NCBI GenBank assembly: GCA_045576675.1
Contig: JAZNGX010000130.1
Location: forward strand, 1 to 12,782
DNA: 12,782 bases
Reading direction: 5' to 3'
Origin: JAZNGX01 sp045576675
Lineage (GTDB): Bacteria; Bacillota; Clostridia; Monoglobales; Firm-18
Positions 1-6,854 of the stretch are shown piece by piece. The notes below the pieces were generated by a model, which had not been told where the DNA came from, did not search any database, and was given only the letters and a program-made list of their open reading frames with translations. The position numbers were made by a program, and so were the translations under genes. Each line of letters begins with the position of its first letter. The first letter of the stretch is position 1.

Positions 1-22
1 TAGAAAAGGAAATTTAAGTAAA

Positions 23-1300
23 ATGAAGGATTATATTATAAAAAATTTTAATATTACAGCTGATGTTTATGATTTTGGGCAGAATGTAATTGAAGCTGTT
101 AAAGACAGATTTGCTGCAATAGATGAAACTGCAAGATTCAATCAAATTAAGGTTTTAAAAGCATTTCAGGATAATAAAGTATCAGATGTGCATTTTAACT
201 CAACAACCGGTTACGGATATGACGATGCTGGAAGAGAAGCAATAGACAGCATATATGCTCAGGTTTTTGAAGCTGAGGATGCTATGGTAAGGCATAATAT
301 AGTAAACGGAACTCACGCGATTTCTCTCTGCTTGTTTGCAGTTCTTCGCCCGGGAGATACTCTTGTTGCAGTCACAGGCAAGCCTTATGACACGTTAGAA
401 GAAGTTATAGGTATCAGTGGTGACGGAAATGGCTCACTTAAAGAATTTGGTGTAAATTATAAGCAGGTTGATTTGCTTGATGGTATGGTGGATTACGATG
501 GAATACTTAAAACTGTTGAAAAGAACACCAAGGCTGTTATAATTCAAAAGTCTAAGGGGTATAGCTTCAGACCTTCACTTACTTGCAATGATATTAAGAA
601 GATAATAGAAACAGTAAAGTCAATAAATAGTGATATTATTTGTATTGTTGATAATTGCTATGGTGAATTTGCCGAAAGGATTGAACCAACTTCAGTAGGA
701 GCTGATCTTATCGCAGGGTCTCTTATTAAAAATCCGGGCGGTGGTCTTGCTGAAACAGGTGGTTACATAGCAGGCAAGAAGAAATATGTTGAGCTTGCGT
801 CTTATAAACTCAATTCTGTAGGTCTTGGAAAGCATGTTGGAGCAACACTTGGTATGAACAAACAGATTCTTCAGGGATTTTTTATGGCACCAAGGATTGT
901 AGCTGAAAGTATTAAAACTGCTCTGTTTTGTGGTTGTGCTTTTGAAAAGCTTGGATTTGATGTTTCTCCATCTGCTGATGACTACCGTTCTGACATTATT
1001 CAGGCAATTAAATTTGGCACAGAGGATGGTATAATCAAATTCTGTCAGGGTATTCAGCAGGGTGCACCTGTTGATAGCTTTGTTACACCTTATCCATGGG
1101 ATATGCCCGGTTATGCACATCAGGTTATTATGGCTGCAGGTGCGTTTACTCAGGGGGCATCAATTGAGCTTTCTGCTGATGGCCCGATTAAGCCGCCATA
1201 TGTTGCGTATATGCAGGGTGGATTAACCTTTGACAGTGGTTATGTTGGGATTTTAAAGGCTATTCAGGAGCTTAAAAACAGCGGACTTATAAATCTGTAA
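23..1300 (+). CDS. Methionine gamma-lyase-like PLP enzyme (aluminium-resistance protein family)
   Basis: A 425-residue fold-type I PLP-dependent enzyme of the Cys/Met metabolism superfamily, in the branch labelled methionine gamma-lyase family or aluminium resistance protein (Bacillus YnbB type). Seen: the cofactor-binding stretch IVDNCYGEF around residues 208-216, where D210 should contact the pyridine nitrogen, and SLIKNPGGG at 233-241, where K236 is the likely Schiff-base lysine. The NGTHAI segment near residue 95 fits the phosphate-binding region. Length is normal for the family and no signal peptide is visible, so it should be cytosolic. The in vivo substrate is not settled for this family; C-S lyase activity is inference. 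The start at 23 gives the family-typical N-terminus, with an AAGGA-like site about 12 nt upstream. The TAG at positions 1-3 may end an upstream gene. It is the first gene seen of a three-gene run with a cysteine-rich protein and Maf. Confidence 0.9.
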   Translation: MKDYIIKNFNITADVYDFGQNVIEAVKDRFAAIDETARFNQIKVLKAFQDNKVSDVHFNSTTGYGYDDAGREAIDSIYAQVFEAEDAMVRHNIVNGTHAISLCLFAVLRPGDTLVAVTGKPYDTLEEVIGISGDGNGSLKEFGVNYKQVDLLDGMVDYDGILKTVEKNTKAVIIQKSKGYSFRPSLTCNDIKKIIETVKSINSDIICIVDNCYGEFAERIEPTSVGADLIAGSLIKNPGGGLAETGGYIAGKKKYVELASYKLNSVGLGKHVGATLGMNKQILQGFFMAPRIVAESIKTALFCGCAFEKLGFDVSPSADDYRSDIIQAIKFGTEDGIIKFCQGIQQGAPVDSFVTPYPWDMPGYAHQVIMAAGAFTQGASIELSADGPIKPPYVAYMQGGLTFDSGYVGILKAIQELKNSGLINL

Positions 1301-1312
1301 AGGAGAGATAGT

Positions 1313-1507
1313 ATGTCTTACAAAATGTGTGTGTTGTTTGACAACAAAGAATGTGACAACTGTGGTGAATGTGACATTTGCGATCTTGACAGAAATAAAA
1401 AATGTGATAATTGTGGCAAATGTATAGATTATGATGAGAGTATGGAGTATGCCAAAATTGACATTGAAAAGATTATTTTAAATTCAGACGAGGATGATGA
1501 AAAATGA
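1313..1507 (+). CDS. Small cysteine-rich protein, possible metal or Fe-S binder
   Basis: A 64-residue protein with eight cysteines: C6, then C14, C17, C20 and C23 in a CxxCxxCxxC run, then C31, C34 and C37 in CxxCxxC. The two clusters share the near-repeat CDNCG(E/K)C. The C-terminus is acidic (SDEDDEK). AGGAG lies 7 nt before the ATG, and the stop overlaps the maf start as ATGA, so this is very probably a translated gene coupled to maf. I do not recognise a named function. The cysteine spacing would suit zinc or an Fe-S cluster, but the spacing is tighter than a standard ferredoxin (CxxCxxCxxxCP) and prolines are missing, so a ferredoxin call is not supported. Its place between a PLP C-S lyase-like enzyme and Maf is the only functional hint. 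Confidence 0.8.
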   Translation: MSYKMCVLFDNKECDNCGECDICDLDRNKKCDNCGKCIDYDESMEYAKIDIEKIILNSDEDDEK

Positions 1508-2085
1508 TTTATCTTGCATCTCAGTCACCAAGACGTAAAGAATTGCTTGCATTGATTTTCGACGATTTTAAGGTAATGCCTGTTAATGCTAACGAAACTG
1601 TTCCATGTGAAATATCTGCAGATGAAACCGCAGAATACTTAAGCTCTGTTAAAGCTAATGCATTGTGTGACAGTGTTGCAATTGGTGATGTTGTTATTGG
1701 TGCTGATACCGTTGTAATACTGGACGGTGAAATTTTTGGTAAGCCTGCTGACAAAAAAGATGCTTTTTCAATGCTAAAAAAGCTTTCCGGCAAAACTCAT
1801 AAGGTTGTAACAGGCGTTACTGTTATAAGAAAAGATAATGTTGGTAAAACAGTAAAATCATTTTCATGCAGCACTGATGTAAAGTTTAATAATATGACAG
1901 ACAGCGAAATAGAGGGATATATAGCCTCAAATGAGCCTATGGACAAAGCAGGTGCGTATGGTATTCAGGGAAAGGGTAGCCGTTTTGTTGAATATATCAA
2001 CGGTGATTATTTTAATGTTGTCGGGCTTCCTGTTTCTAAACTATATAACACACTTAAGTCGATGAACGATATTCCTGAGGTGTAA
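1504..2085 (+). CDS. maf: Maf family nucleoside triphosphate pyrophosphatase
   Basis: A 193-residue Maf/YhdE protein, which hydrolyses non-canonical or pyrimidine nucleoside triphosphates to the monophosphate and PPi, a house-cleaning role in the cytosol. Seen: the N-terminal phosphate-binding signature LASQSPRRKELL (residues 4-15), GADTVV (66-71) with the probable catalytic D68, GKP (79-81) and the C-terminal DKAGAYGIQG (147-156). Length is usual. The start ATG overlaps the TGA of the cysteine-rich gene, so translation is probably coupled. The 3' end runs 32 bp into the 3' end of the convergent AraC-type gene, and no terminator hairpin is visible there. The DKAGAYGIQG form points to the dTTP/UTP-acting YhdE-type group rather than the YceF type; this is a family-level inference. 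Confidence 0.95.
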   Translation: MIYLASQSPRRKELLALIFDDFKVMPVNANETVPCEISADETAEYLSSVKANALCDSVAIGDVVIGADTVVILDGEIFGKPADKKDAFSMLKKLSGKTHKVVTGVTVIRKDNVGKTVKSFSCSTDVKFNNMTDSEIEGYIASNEPMDKAGAYGIQGKGSRFVEYINGDYFNVVGLPVSKLYNTLKSMNDIPEV

Positions 2086-2815
2086 CTGACAGCATCAATT
2101 TGAAGTTACGGTTAAAGCTTCTTAGTGAGTTGTAGCCGCATTCGTAAGCACACTGCAATATTGAACATTGTGAGTTATTTAAAATATAGCATGCATTACT
2201 TATTCTATATTGATTTACAAATGTGTTAAACGACATACCAACAATTCTCTTAAAGTATCGTGAAAGATACGAGTAACTAAAGCCTGTGCTTTGCGAAAGG
2301 TTTTCAAGCGAACAATTATTTTTATAATTGTTTTCAATAAATTCAAAAATTTTATGCAGCAGATATTCGTTATCTGCTGTTCTTTTTATATATGTAGCTT
2401 GTTTGTCAAGCTTTCCGCATATTGAATATAATAATCCTTTTTTCTCTATATTTGTTGTGTTTTCATCGAGTTTATCAATAGCATTTATCAGGTAAGGGTC
2501 TGGTGAAAATTTACAGTTTTCCGGGATTTTTCCTGATGTTTTGTTAACAAAGCTTTTAACAAATTCAGGCGAAAATATGCAAAGCATATGTTTGGATTTT
2601 TTGCTTGACAGGGAATGTAGTTGATCGGGAAAAATCAGTATAGCTTCATTTTTTAATAAATTATATGTTTTACCATCAACGGTAACCTCCATACTGCCCG
2701 AAAGCACCGTAATAAATTCAAAGGAGTGGTGCAAATGAGTGGGATAACTGAAATTGTTGCCATATTCTTTGCAGAAATGCTCGTTAAGTCCAAGATGTTG
2801 ATACTGATAAAACAT
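2054..2815 (-). CDS. AraC-type transcriptional regulator of the xylose genes
   Basis: A 253-residue AraC/XylS regulator. The N-terminal half has a cupin-like ligand domain, with HLHHSFEF at 27-34 and VDGKTYNL near 46-53. The C-terminal ~90 residues hold two helix-turn-helix units: SLENLSQSTGFSYSYLSRYF (169-188) and SILQCAYECGYNSLRSFNRN (218-237), then the family-typical TPQEYR (245-250). The frame stays open further upstream to 3007, but the start at 2815 is chosen because GAGAGGTG lies 6 nt before that ATG and the longer version would cover the divergent promoters. It diverges from xylB-xylA, so it most likely senses xylose or a related sugar and activates that operon; this is inference from context. 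It may autoregulate through the palindrome at 2831-2845. The last 32 bp overlap maf on the other strand. Confidence 0.93.
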   Translation of the reverse strand: MFYQYQHLGLNEHFCKEYGNNFSYPTHLHHSFEFITVLSGSMEVTVDGKTYNLLKNEAILIFPDQLHSLSSKKSKHMLCIFSPEFVKSFVNKTSGKIPENCKFSPDPYLINAIDKLDENTTNIEKKGLLYSICGKLDKQATYIKRTADNEYLLHKIFEFIENNYKNNCSLENLSQSTGFSYSYLSRYFKRIVGMSFNTFVNQYRISNACYILNNSQCSILQCAYECGYNSLRSFNRNFKLMLSVTPQEYRSST

Positions 2816-2830
2816 ATTACACCTCTCAAA

Positions 2831-2845
2831 AGACAAATTTTGTCT
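2831..2845. promoter_or_regulatory. Perfect palindrome, candidate operator
   Basis: AGACAAA-T-TTTGTCT is a perfect 7-bp inverted repeat with a 1-nt centre. It covers the predicted transcript start of the AraC-type gene and lies just upstream of its ribosome binding site. The half-site TTTGTC recurs at 2871-2876, 32 bp away (about three helical turns), upstream of the xylB -10 box. This layout would suit repression of the regulator and activation of xylB by one protein. Function is inference. Confidence 0.4.
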
Positions 2846-2849
2846 ATAT

Positions 2850-2878
2850 ATCATATTACTTTTTGCGAGATTTGTCAA
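2850..2878 (-). promoter_or_regulatory. Sigma-A promoter of the AraC-type gene
   Basis: On the minus strand, TTGACA (plus positions 2873-2878) and TATGAT (2850-2855) are separated by exactly 17 bp. This is close to consensus and places the transcript start near 2843, about 28 nt before the start codon. It overlaps the upstream part of the xylB promoter region, so the two divergent promoters probably compete or share a regulator. Confidence 0.7.
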
Positions 2879-2886
2879 GTGTTGAA

Positions 2887-2895
2887 TGTTATAAT
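2887..2895 (+). promoter_or_regulatory. Extended -10 promoter of xylBA
   Basis: TGTTATAAT is a perfect extended -10 element (TGnTATAAT), 34 nt before the xylB start codon. No good -35 box is found at the normal spacing (GAGATT at 17 bp), which is typical of promoters that need an activator; the divergent AraC-type protein is the natural candidate. No clear catabolite-response (cre) site was seen here. Confidence 0.5.
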
Positions 2896-2928
2896 TTTTA
2901 TAGATTATTATTAAAAGGAGGGTATACA

Positions 2929-4407
2929 TTGAATTATTATATAGGTGCCGACCTTGGCACATCTGCATTAAAACTTTTATTGGTTGATGAAAATGGCAAA
3001 ATAGCAAATTCTGTCACAAACTCTTATGATGTAAATTACCCTGCACCAGGGTGGAGTGAACAGGCTCCTGAAGATTGGTGGTCCGCTTTTATAACAGGTG
3101 TAAAAGACCTTACTTCAAATATTGATGGTAACTTTGTCAAGGGAATAGGTGTTGCCGGTCAAATGCACGGACTTGTTATTCTTGATAAAGACGACAATGT
3201 TATTCGTCCTGCAATTTTGTGGAATGATGGAAGAACAGCCAAAGAAACTGAATGGCTTAACGAAACTATAGGTAAAGAAAAACTTAGCGAATACACTGCA
3301 AACATAGCATTCGCTGGTTTAACAGCTCCGAAAATACTATGGCTTGATAAGAATGAACCTGACAATTTCGGAAAAATTAAAAAAATAATGTTGCCAAAGG
3401 ATTATATCAATTATAAGCTTACCGGTGTTCACGCAACAGATTTTTCTGATGCTTCAGGAATGCTTTTGCTTGATGTAAAAAATAAATGCTGGTCAGATGA
3501 AATGCTAAAAATCTGCAATATTTCTGAAAAACAGTTGCCAGAGCTTTATAATAGCTACGAGGTTATTGGCAGCGTTACATCTGAAGTTGCTTCTATGCTT
3601 GGTATAAGCAATGAAACAGTAGTTGTAGCAGGTGCAGGCGATAACGCCGGTGCCGCAATTGGTACAAATACAGTTGGTGAAGGAAGATGCAATATCTCAC
3701 TTGGCACTTCAGGTACTGTTTTTATTTCGTCTGATACATTTAATGTTGACAGTAATAATGCACTGCATTCATTTTGTCATTCTGATGGTGGCTATCATCT
3801 TATGGGATGTATGCTTTCGGCAGCTTCTTGCAACAAGTGGTTTTGTGACGAAATTTTAAAAACAGATGACTATGCCCGTGAGCAGATTGAAATTTCTGAT
3901 AGCGATCTTGGAAATAATCATATTTACTTTTTACCATATCTTATGGGTGAACGAAGCCCAATAAACGATACCGATGCTCGTGGTGTATTCATTGGGTTGC
4001 GTCCTGATACAAAACGTAAAGATATGATACAGGCGGTTTTGGAGGGTGTTGCTTTTGCAACAAGAGATAATGTTGAAATAGCTAAAAAGCTAGGTATTAA
4101 TATAACAAAAAGCACAATTTGCGGCGGTGGTGCAAAGTCACCTTTGTGGAGAAAAATTGTAGCAAATGTGCTCGGTATTGAAATCGTTGTTCCTGAGCAG
4201 GAGGAAGGCCCGGGAATGGGTGCCGCTATGCTTGCTATGGTTGGTTGTGGCTGCTATGCAGATATTTGTGAATGTTCGGATAAGCTTGTTAAATTCAGTT
4301 CAAAAGTGTCGCCTGATGCCGAAATTGCAAAGAGATATGATGAACAGTATAAAAAATTCGGCAAACTATATCCTGCACTAAAAGCTGTATATAAAGAAAT
4401 TAAATAA
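2929..4407 (+). CDS. xylB: Xylulokinase
   Basis: A 492-residue FGGY-family kinase that phosphorylates D-xylulose to D-xylulose-5-phosphate with ATP in the cytosol. Seen: the N-terminal ATPase motif GADLGTSALKLLL (residues 6-18), the substrate loop GVAGQMHGL (74-82) typical of xylulokinases, AILWNDGRT (95-103), the catalytic-aspartate segment GAGDNAGAAIG (235-245, D238), NISLGTSGTVF, the PYLMGERSP motif and a C-terminal GGGAKSPLWRK adenosine-binding stretch. The start is TTG at 2929: AGGAGG (2916-2921) sits 7 nt before it and the resulting N-terminus matches the family, whereas the ATG at 2863 lies upstream of the promoter and ribosome binding site. It is followed after 16 nt by xylA, so the two form an operon, probably controlled by the divergent AraC-type gene. 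Confidence 0.95.
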   Translation: MNYYIGADLGTSALKLLLVDENGKIANSVTNSYDVNYPAPGWSEQAPEDWWSAFITGVKDLTSNIDGNFVKGIGVAGQMHGLVILDKDDNVIRPAILWNDGRTAKETEWLNETIGKEKLSEYTANIAFAGLTAPKILWLDKNEPDNFGKIKKIMLPKDYINYKLTGVHATDFSDASGMLLLDVKNKCWSDEMLKICNISEKQLPELYNSYEVIGSVTSEVASMLGISNETVVVAGAGDNAGAAIGTNTVGEGRCNISLGTSGTVFISSDTFNVDSNNALHSFCHSDGGYHLMGCMLSAASCNKWFCDEILKTDDYAREQIEISDSDLGNNHIYFLPYLMGERSPINDTDARGVFIGLRPDTKRKDMIQAVLEGVAFATRDNVEIAKKLGINITKSTICGGGAKSPLWRKIVANVLGIEIVVPEQEEGPGMGAAMLAMVGCGCYADICECSDKLVKFSSKVSPDAEIAKRYDEQYKKFGKLYPALKAVYKEIK

Positions 4408-4423
4408 TAATGGAGTGTTAATT

Positions 4424-5737
4424 ATGACTGAGATTTTTTCAAATATACCAAAGATAAAATACGAGGGTAAGGAAAGCAAAAATCCTCTTGCGTTTAAGTA
4501 CTATGATGCAAACAGAGTTATTATGGGAAAGACAATGAAAGAGCATTTGCCCTTTGCAATGGCGTGGTGGCATAATCTATGTGCTGCAGGTACAGATATG
4601 TTTGGCCGTGATACTGCAGATAAGTCTTTTTCATCAGAAAAAGGAACAATGGAGCATGCAAAGGCAAAGGTTGATGCCGGCTTTGAGTTTATGACAAAGC
4701 TTGGTGTAGAATACTTCTGTTTCCATGATGTTGACCTTGTACCTGAAGCAGATGATATTAATGTTACAAATAAGCGGCTTGATGAAATTACAGATTATAT
4801 TCTGGTTAAAATGAAAGAAACAGGTATAAAGTGCTTATGGGGAACAGCTAATATGTTCTCCAACCCGAGATTTATGAACGGTGCAGGCAGCACAAACTCT
4901 GCTGAAGTGTATTGCTTTGCAGCAGCTCAGGTTAAAAAAGCGCTTGAACTTACAGTTAAGCTTGGTGGTAAGGGTTATGTTTTCTGGGGAGGAAGAGAAG
5001 GCTATGAAACTCTTCTTAATACCGATGTTAAGTTTGAACAGGAAAACATTGCTCGTTTAATGAAGATGGCAGTGGAATATGGTCGTTCAATCGGATTTAA
5101 AGGTGATTTTTACATTGAGCCAAAACCGAAGGAGCCAATGAAGCATCAGTATGACTTTGATGCTGCAACTGCTATCGGCTTTTTACGTCAGTATGGTTTG
5201 GATAAAGATTTTAAAATGAACATTGAAGCAAACCACGCAACTCTTGCCGGTCATACCTTCCAGCACGAGCTAAGAATTTCTGCTATAAATGGAATGCTTG
5301 GCTCAATTGATGCAAATCAGGGTGACTACCTGCTTGGATGGGATACTGATGAATTCCCGTCTGATGTGTATACAGCTACACTTTGTATGTATGAGGTTTT
5401 AAAGGCTGGCGGACTTACAGGTGGCTTTAACTTTGATGCTAAAAACCGTCGTCCAAGCTATACACCTGAAGATATGTTCTATGGCTTTATTCTCGGTATG
5501 GACACATATGCTCTTGGTTTAATTAAAGCCGCAGAAATGATTGAAGACGGAAGAATTGACGAATTTGTTAAAAACAAATATAAAAGCTTCGAAAGTGAAA
5601 TAGGTAAAAAGATTTTATCAGGAAATACAAGTCTTGAAGAGCTTGCTCAGTATGCTCACAACCTTGGTAATGCAAAATTACCTGGCAGTGGTAATCAGGA
5701 GCATCTTGAAAGTGTTATAAACACAATATTATTTTAA
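4424..5737 (+). CDS. xylA: Xylose isomerase
   Basis: A 437-residue class II xylose isomerase converting D-xylose to D-xylulose; a cytosolic, divalent metal-dependent TIM barrel. Seen: AMAWWH (45-50), the catalytic FHDVD (100-104; H101 and D104), YVFWGGREGYE with W188, IEPKPKEP (231-238; metal ligand E232 and K234), NIEANHATLAGHTFQHEL (266-283; E268, H271), DANQGD (296-301) and WDTDEFP (306-312) with metal-binding aspartates, and FNFDAK near 335-340. All expected active-site residues are present and the length is usual. ATG 4424 is preferred over the GTG at 4415 because GGAG at 4412-4415 is the ribosome binding site, 8 nt upstream. It is second in the xylBA operon and is followed by a strong hairpin. 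Isomerases of this type are known from several anaerobic Firmicutes and gut bacteria. Confidence 0.97.
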   Translation: MTEIFSNIPKIKYEGKESKNPLAFKYYDANRVIMGKTMKEHLPFAMAWWHNLCAAGTDMFGRDTADKSFSSEKGTMEHAKAKVDAGFEFMTKLGVEYFCFHDVDLVPEADDINVTNKRLDEITDYILVKMKETGIKCLWGTANMFSNPRFMNGAGSTNSAEVYCFAAAQVKKALELTVKLGGKGYVFWGGREGYETLLNTDVKFEQENIARLMKMAVEYGRSIGFKGDFYIEPKPKEPMKHQYDFDAATAIGFLRQYGLDKDFKMNIEANHATLAGHTFQHELRISAINGMLGSIDANQGDYLLGWDTDEFPSDVYTATLCMYEVLKAGGLTGGFNFDAKNRRPSYTPEDMFYGFILGMDTYALGLIKAAEMIEDGRIDEFVKNKYKSFESEIGKKILSGNTSLEELAQYAHNLGNAKLPGSGNQEHLESVINTILF

Positions 5738-5742
5738 TTTTA

Positions 5743-5774
5743 AATGCCTCCGCAGAAATAGCTGCGGAGGCATT
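5743..5774. terminator. Hairpin terminator shared by convergent genes
   Basis: A 13-bp perfect stem (AATGCCTCCGCAG at 5743-5755 paired with 5762-5774) with the 6-nt loop AAATAG. It lies 5 nt after the xylA stop and 4 nt from the stop of the convergent DUF4380-like gene. On the minus strand it is followed by TTTAAAATT, on the plus strand only by a mixed ATTG tract. It probably ends both transcripts, with neither U-tract being ideal. Confidence 0.8.
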
Positions 5775-5778
5775 ATTG

Positions 5779-6708
5779 TCAGATATATTTATTGATTGTT
5801 TCTTTTATTTCGTCAACTGTTTCTGGACGTTTTACATCAGTAACAAGTTTCCAAACCTCTTTATGAGAAATTGTTTCATTTGGCTTTATGATTGAAAACT
5901 TGCCGACAGTTTCAATTTCAGTCATATGAGTGCAGGTGTATGTTTCGTAGTTAACATTGTTGTCAGGATACTCAGTTTCGCTGTTGAATTTGTCAAACAT
6001 TTTGACAAATAGATTATTGTTGTTAAAATAACATACATATCCGGCTGTATTACTTATACCGAGCTTGAACGGGCATTCACAATCACTTGTGGTTTTTAAC
6101 AGGACATATTCTTTTTCCCATTCAACACGTTTATCTGCCATATTTGAATAATCCCATAATGAAATTGTTCTGTTATGCAAATATCCGTTTTTATGAGTTG
6201 GCTGTGGTACTACTTCAAGACCACCGACATTCATAACTGTAATCGCCCAGGGAGCAAGCTTTATATCCCAGGCAGCAAGGCTTGTTATAAAATGCTCAAC
6301 TGTAACAACTCCGTCATCTGCCATAGTTGCAACCATTTTAAGTTGCACATTGTTTTCAGCCTGAGGCTCCTGCTGCAGTACAACACCATTTTCAAGTATT
6401 TCGTACTGTACCGGTCTGTTGTCAGGATAATATGTACGCGGATGGATTTCGGGTGAAGTCCATAGTCTGTGACCTCCGTATATATGCCAGAAACCCTTGT
6501 CACCGTAGTAATCGGCAAGGGCTTTATCAGTATTATTGATGTTATCATTTACATCTTCATAAAATTCGTTGTTACCGCCAACTTTGCCGAATCTTATAAT
6601 TCTGGGTCCAAGTTCAAGTGTTGCAATAAATTCAATATTACCATTGGTAACTCTTAAACAGTCACCATAACTACCATATTTAATCTTTTGTACGTCTATA
6701 TTGCCCAT
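5779..6708 (-). CDS. DUF4380-like protein, probable carbohydrate-binding beta-sandwich
   Basis: A 309-residue protein without signal peptide or membrane segment. It resembles the DUF4380-type proteins, which are expected to have a galactose-mutarotase-like beta-sandwich fold; the call is from general sequence character, not from a search. Seen: GPRIIRFG (34-41), WHIYGGHRLWTSPE (74-87), a stretch rich in tyrosine and proline (93-103), then HFITSLAAWDIKLAPWAITVM (139-159) and a C-terminal ETISHKEVWKL segment. The histidine, arginine and tryptophan in the YGGHRLWTSPE segment look like a sugar site, but catalytic residues cannot be assigned. GGGAGGTG stands 6 nt before the ATG, a strong ribosome binding site. 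It converges on xylBA, so a role in sugar metabolism (for example as an epimerase or mutarotase) is plausible but unproven. It has its own promoter region shared with pfp. Confidence 0.75.
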   Translation of the reverse strand: MGNIDVQKIKYGSYGDCLRVTNGNIEFIATLELGPRIIRFGKVGGNNEFYEDVNDNINNTDKALADYYGDKGFWHIYGGHRLWTSPEIHPRTYYPDNRPVQYEILENGVVLQQEPQAENNVQLKMVATMADDGVVTVEHFITSLAAWDIKLAPWAITVMNVGGLEVVPQPTHKNGYLHNRTISLWDYSNMADKRVEWEKEYVLLKTTSDCECPFKLGISNTAGYVCYFNNNNLFVKMFDKFNSETEYPDNNVNYETYTCTHMTEIETVGKFSIIKPNETISHKEVWKLVTDVKRPETVDEIKETINKYI

Positions 6709-6757
6709 TGGGGCACCTCCCTAAAATTTTTTTCTGTTTACATTATATTAATTCTAT

Positions 6758-6786
6758 GTTATAATTATATTTCCTTTTAAATACAA
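6758..6786 (-). promoter_or_regulatory. Possible promoter of the DUF4380-like gene
   Basis: On the minus strand TTGTAT (plus 6781-6786) and TATAAC (6758-6763) are 17 bp apart, each one or two bases from consensus. The surrounding sequence is very AT-rich and offers other TATAAT-like boxes, so the exact promoter is uncertain. Confidence 0.35.
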
Positions 6787-6794
6787 ATATTATT

Positions 6795-6823
6795 TTGCAT
6801 TTTGGCAAAAAATAGTGTATAAT
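6795..6823 (+). promoter_or_regulatory. Promoter of the pfp-ygiQ-folD run
   Basis: A perfect -10 box, TATAAT (6818-6823), lies 31 nt before the pfp start. At 17 bp spacing the -35 is TTGCAT (6795-6800), a weak match; TTGGCA at 6802-6807 is closer to consensus but too near. The ATG at 6822 is part of this -10 box and so cannot be the pfp start. Confidence 0.5.
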
Positions 6824-6854
6824 GGTTCTGAACAAAATTTTTGGGGGTTGGATA

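Noticed and set aside
692..1120. 142-codon minus-strand frame inside the methionine gamma-lyase-like gene
   Set aside because: It is a shadow of a well-supported enzyme gene, has no ribosome binding site and gives a low-complexity, unlikely protein.
2816..3007. Longer N-terminus for the AraC-type protein (start at 3007)
   Set aside because: It would cover both divergent promoters and the xylB start; the ATG at 2815 has a strong ribosome binding site and gives a normal family length.
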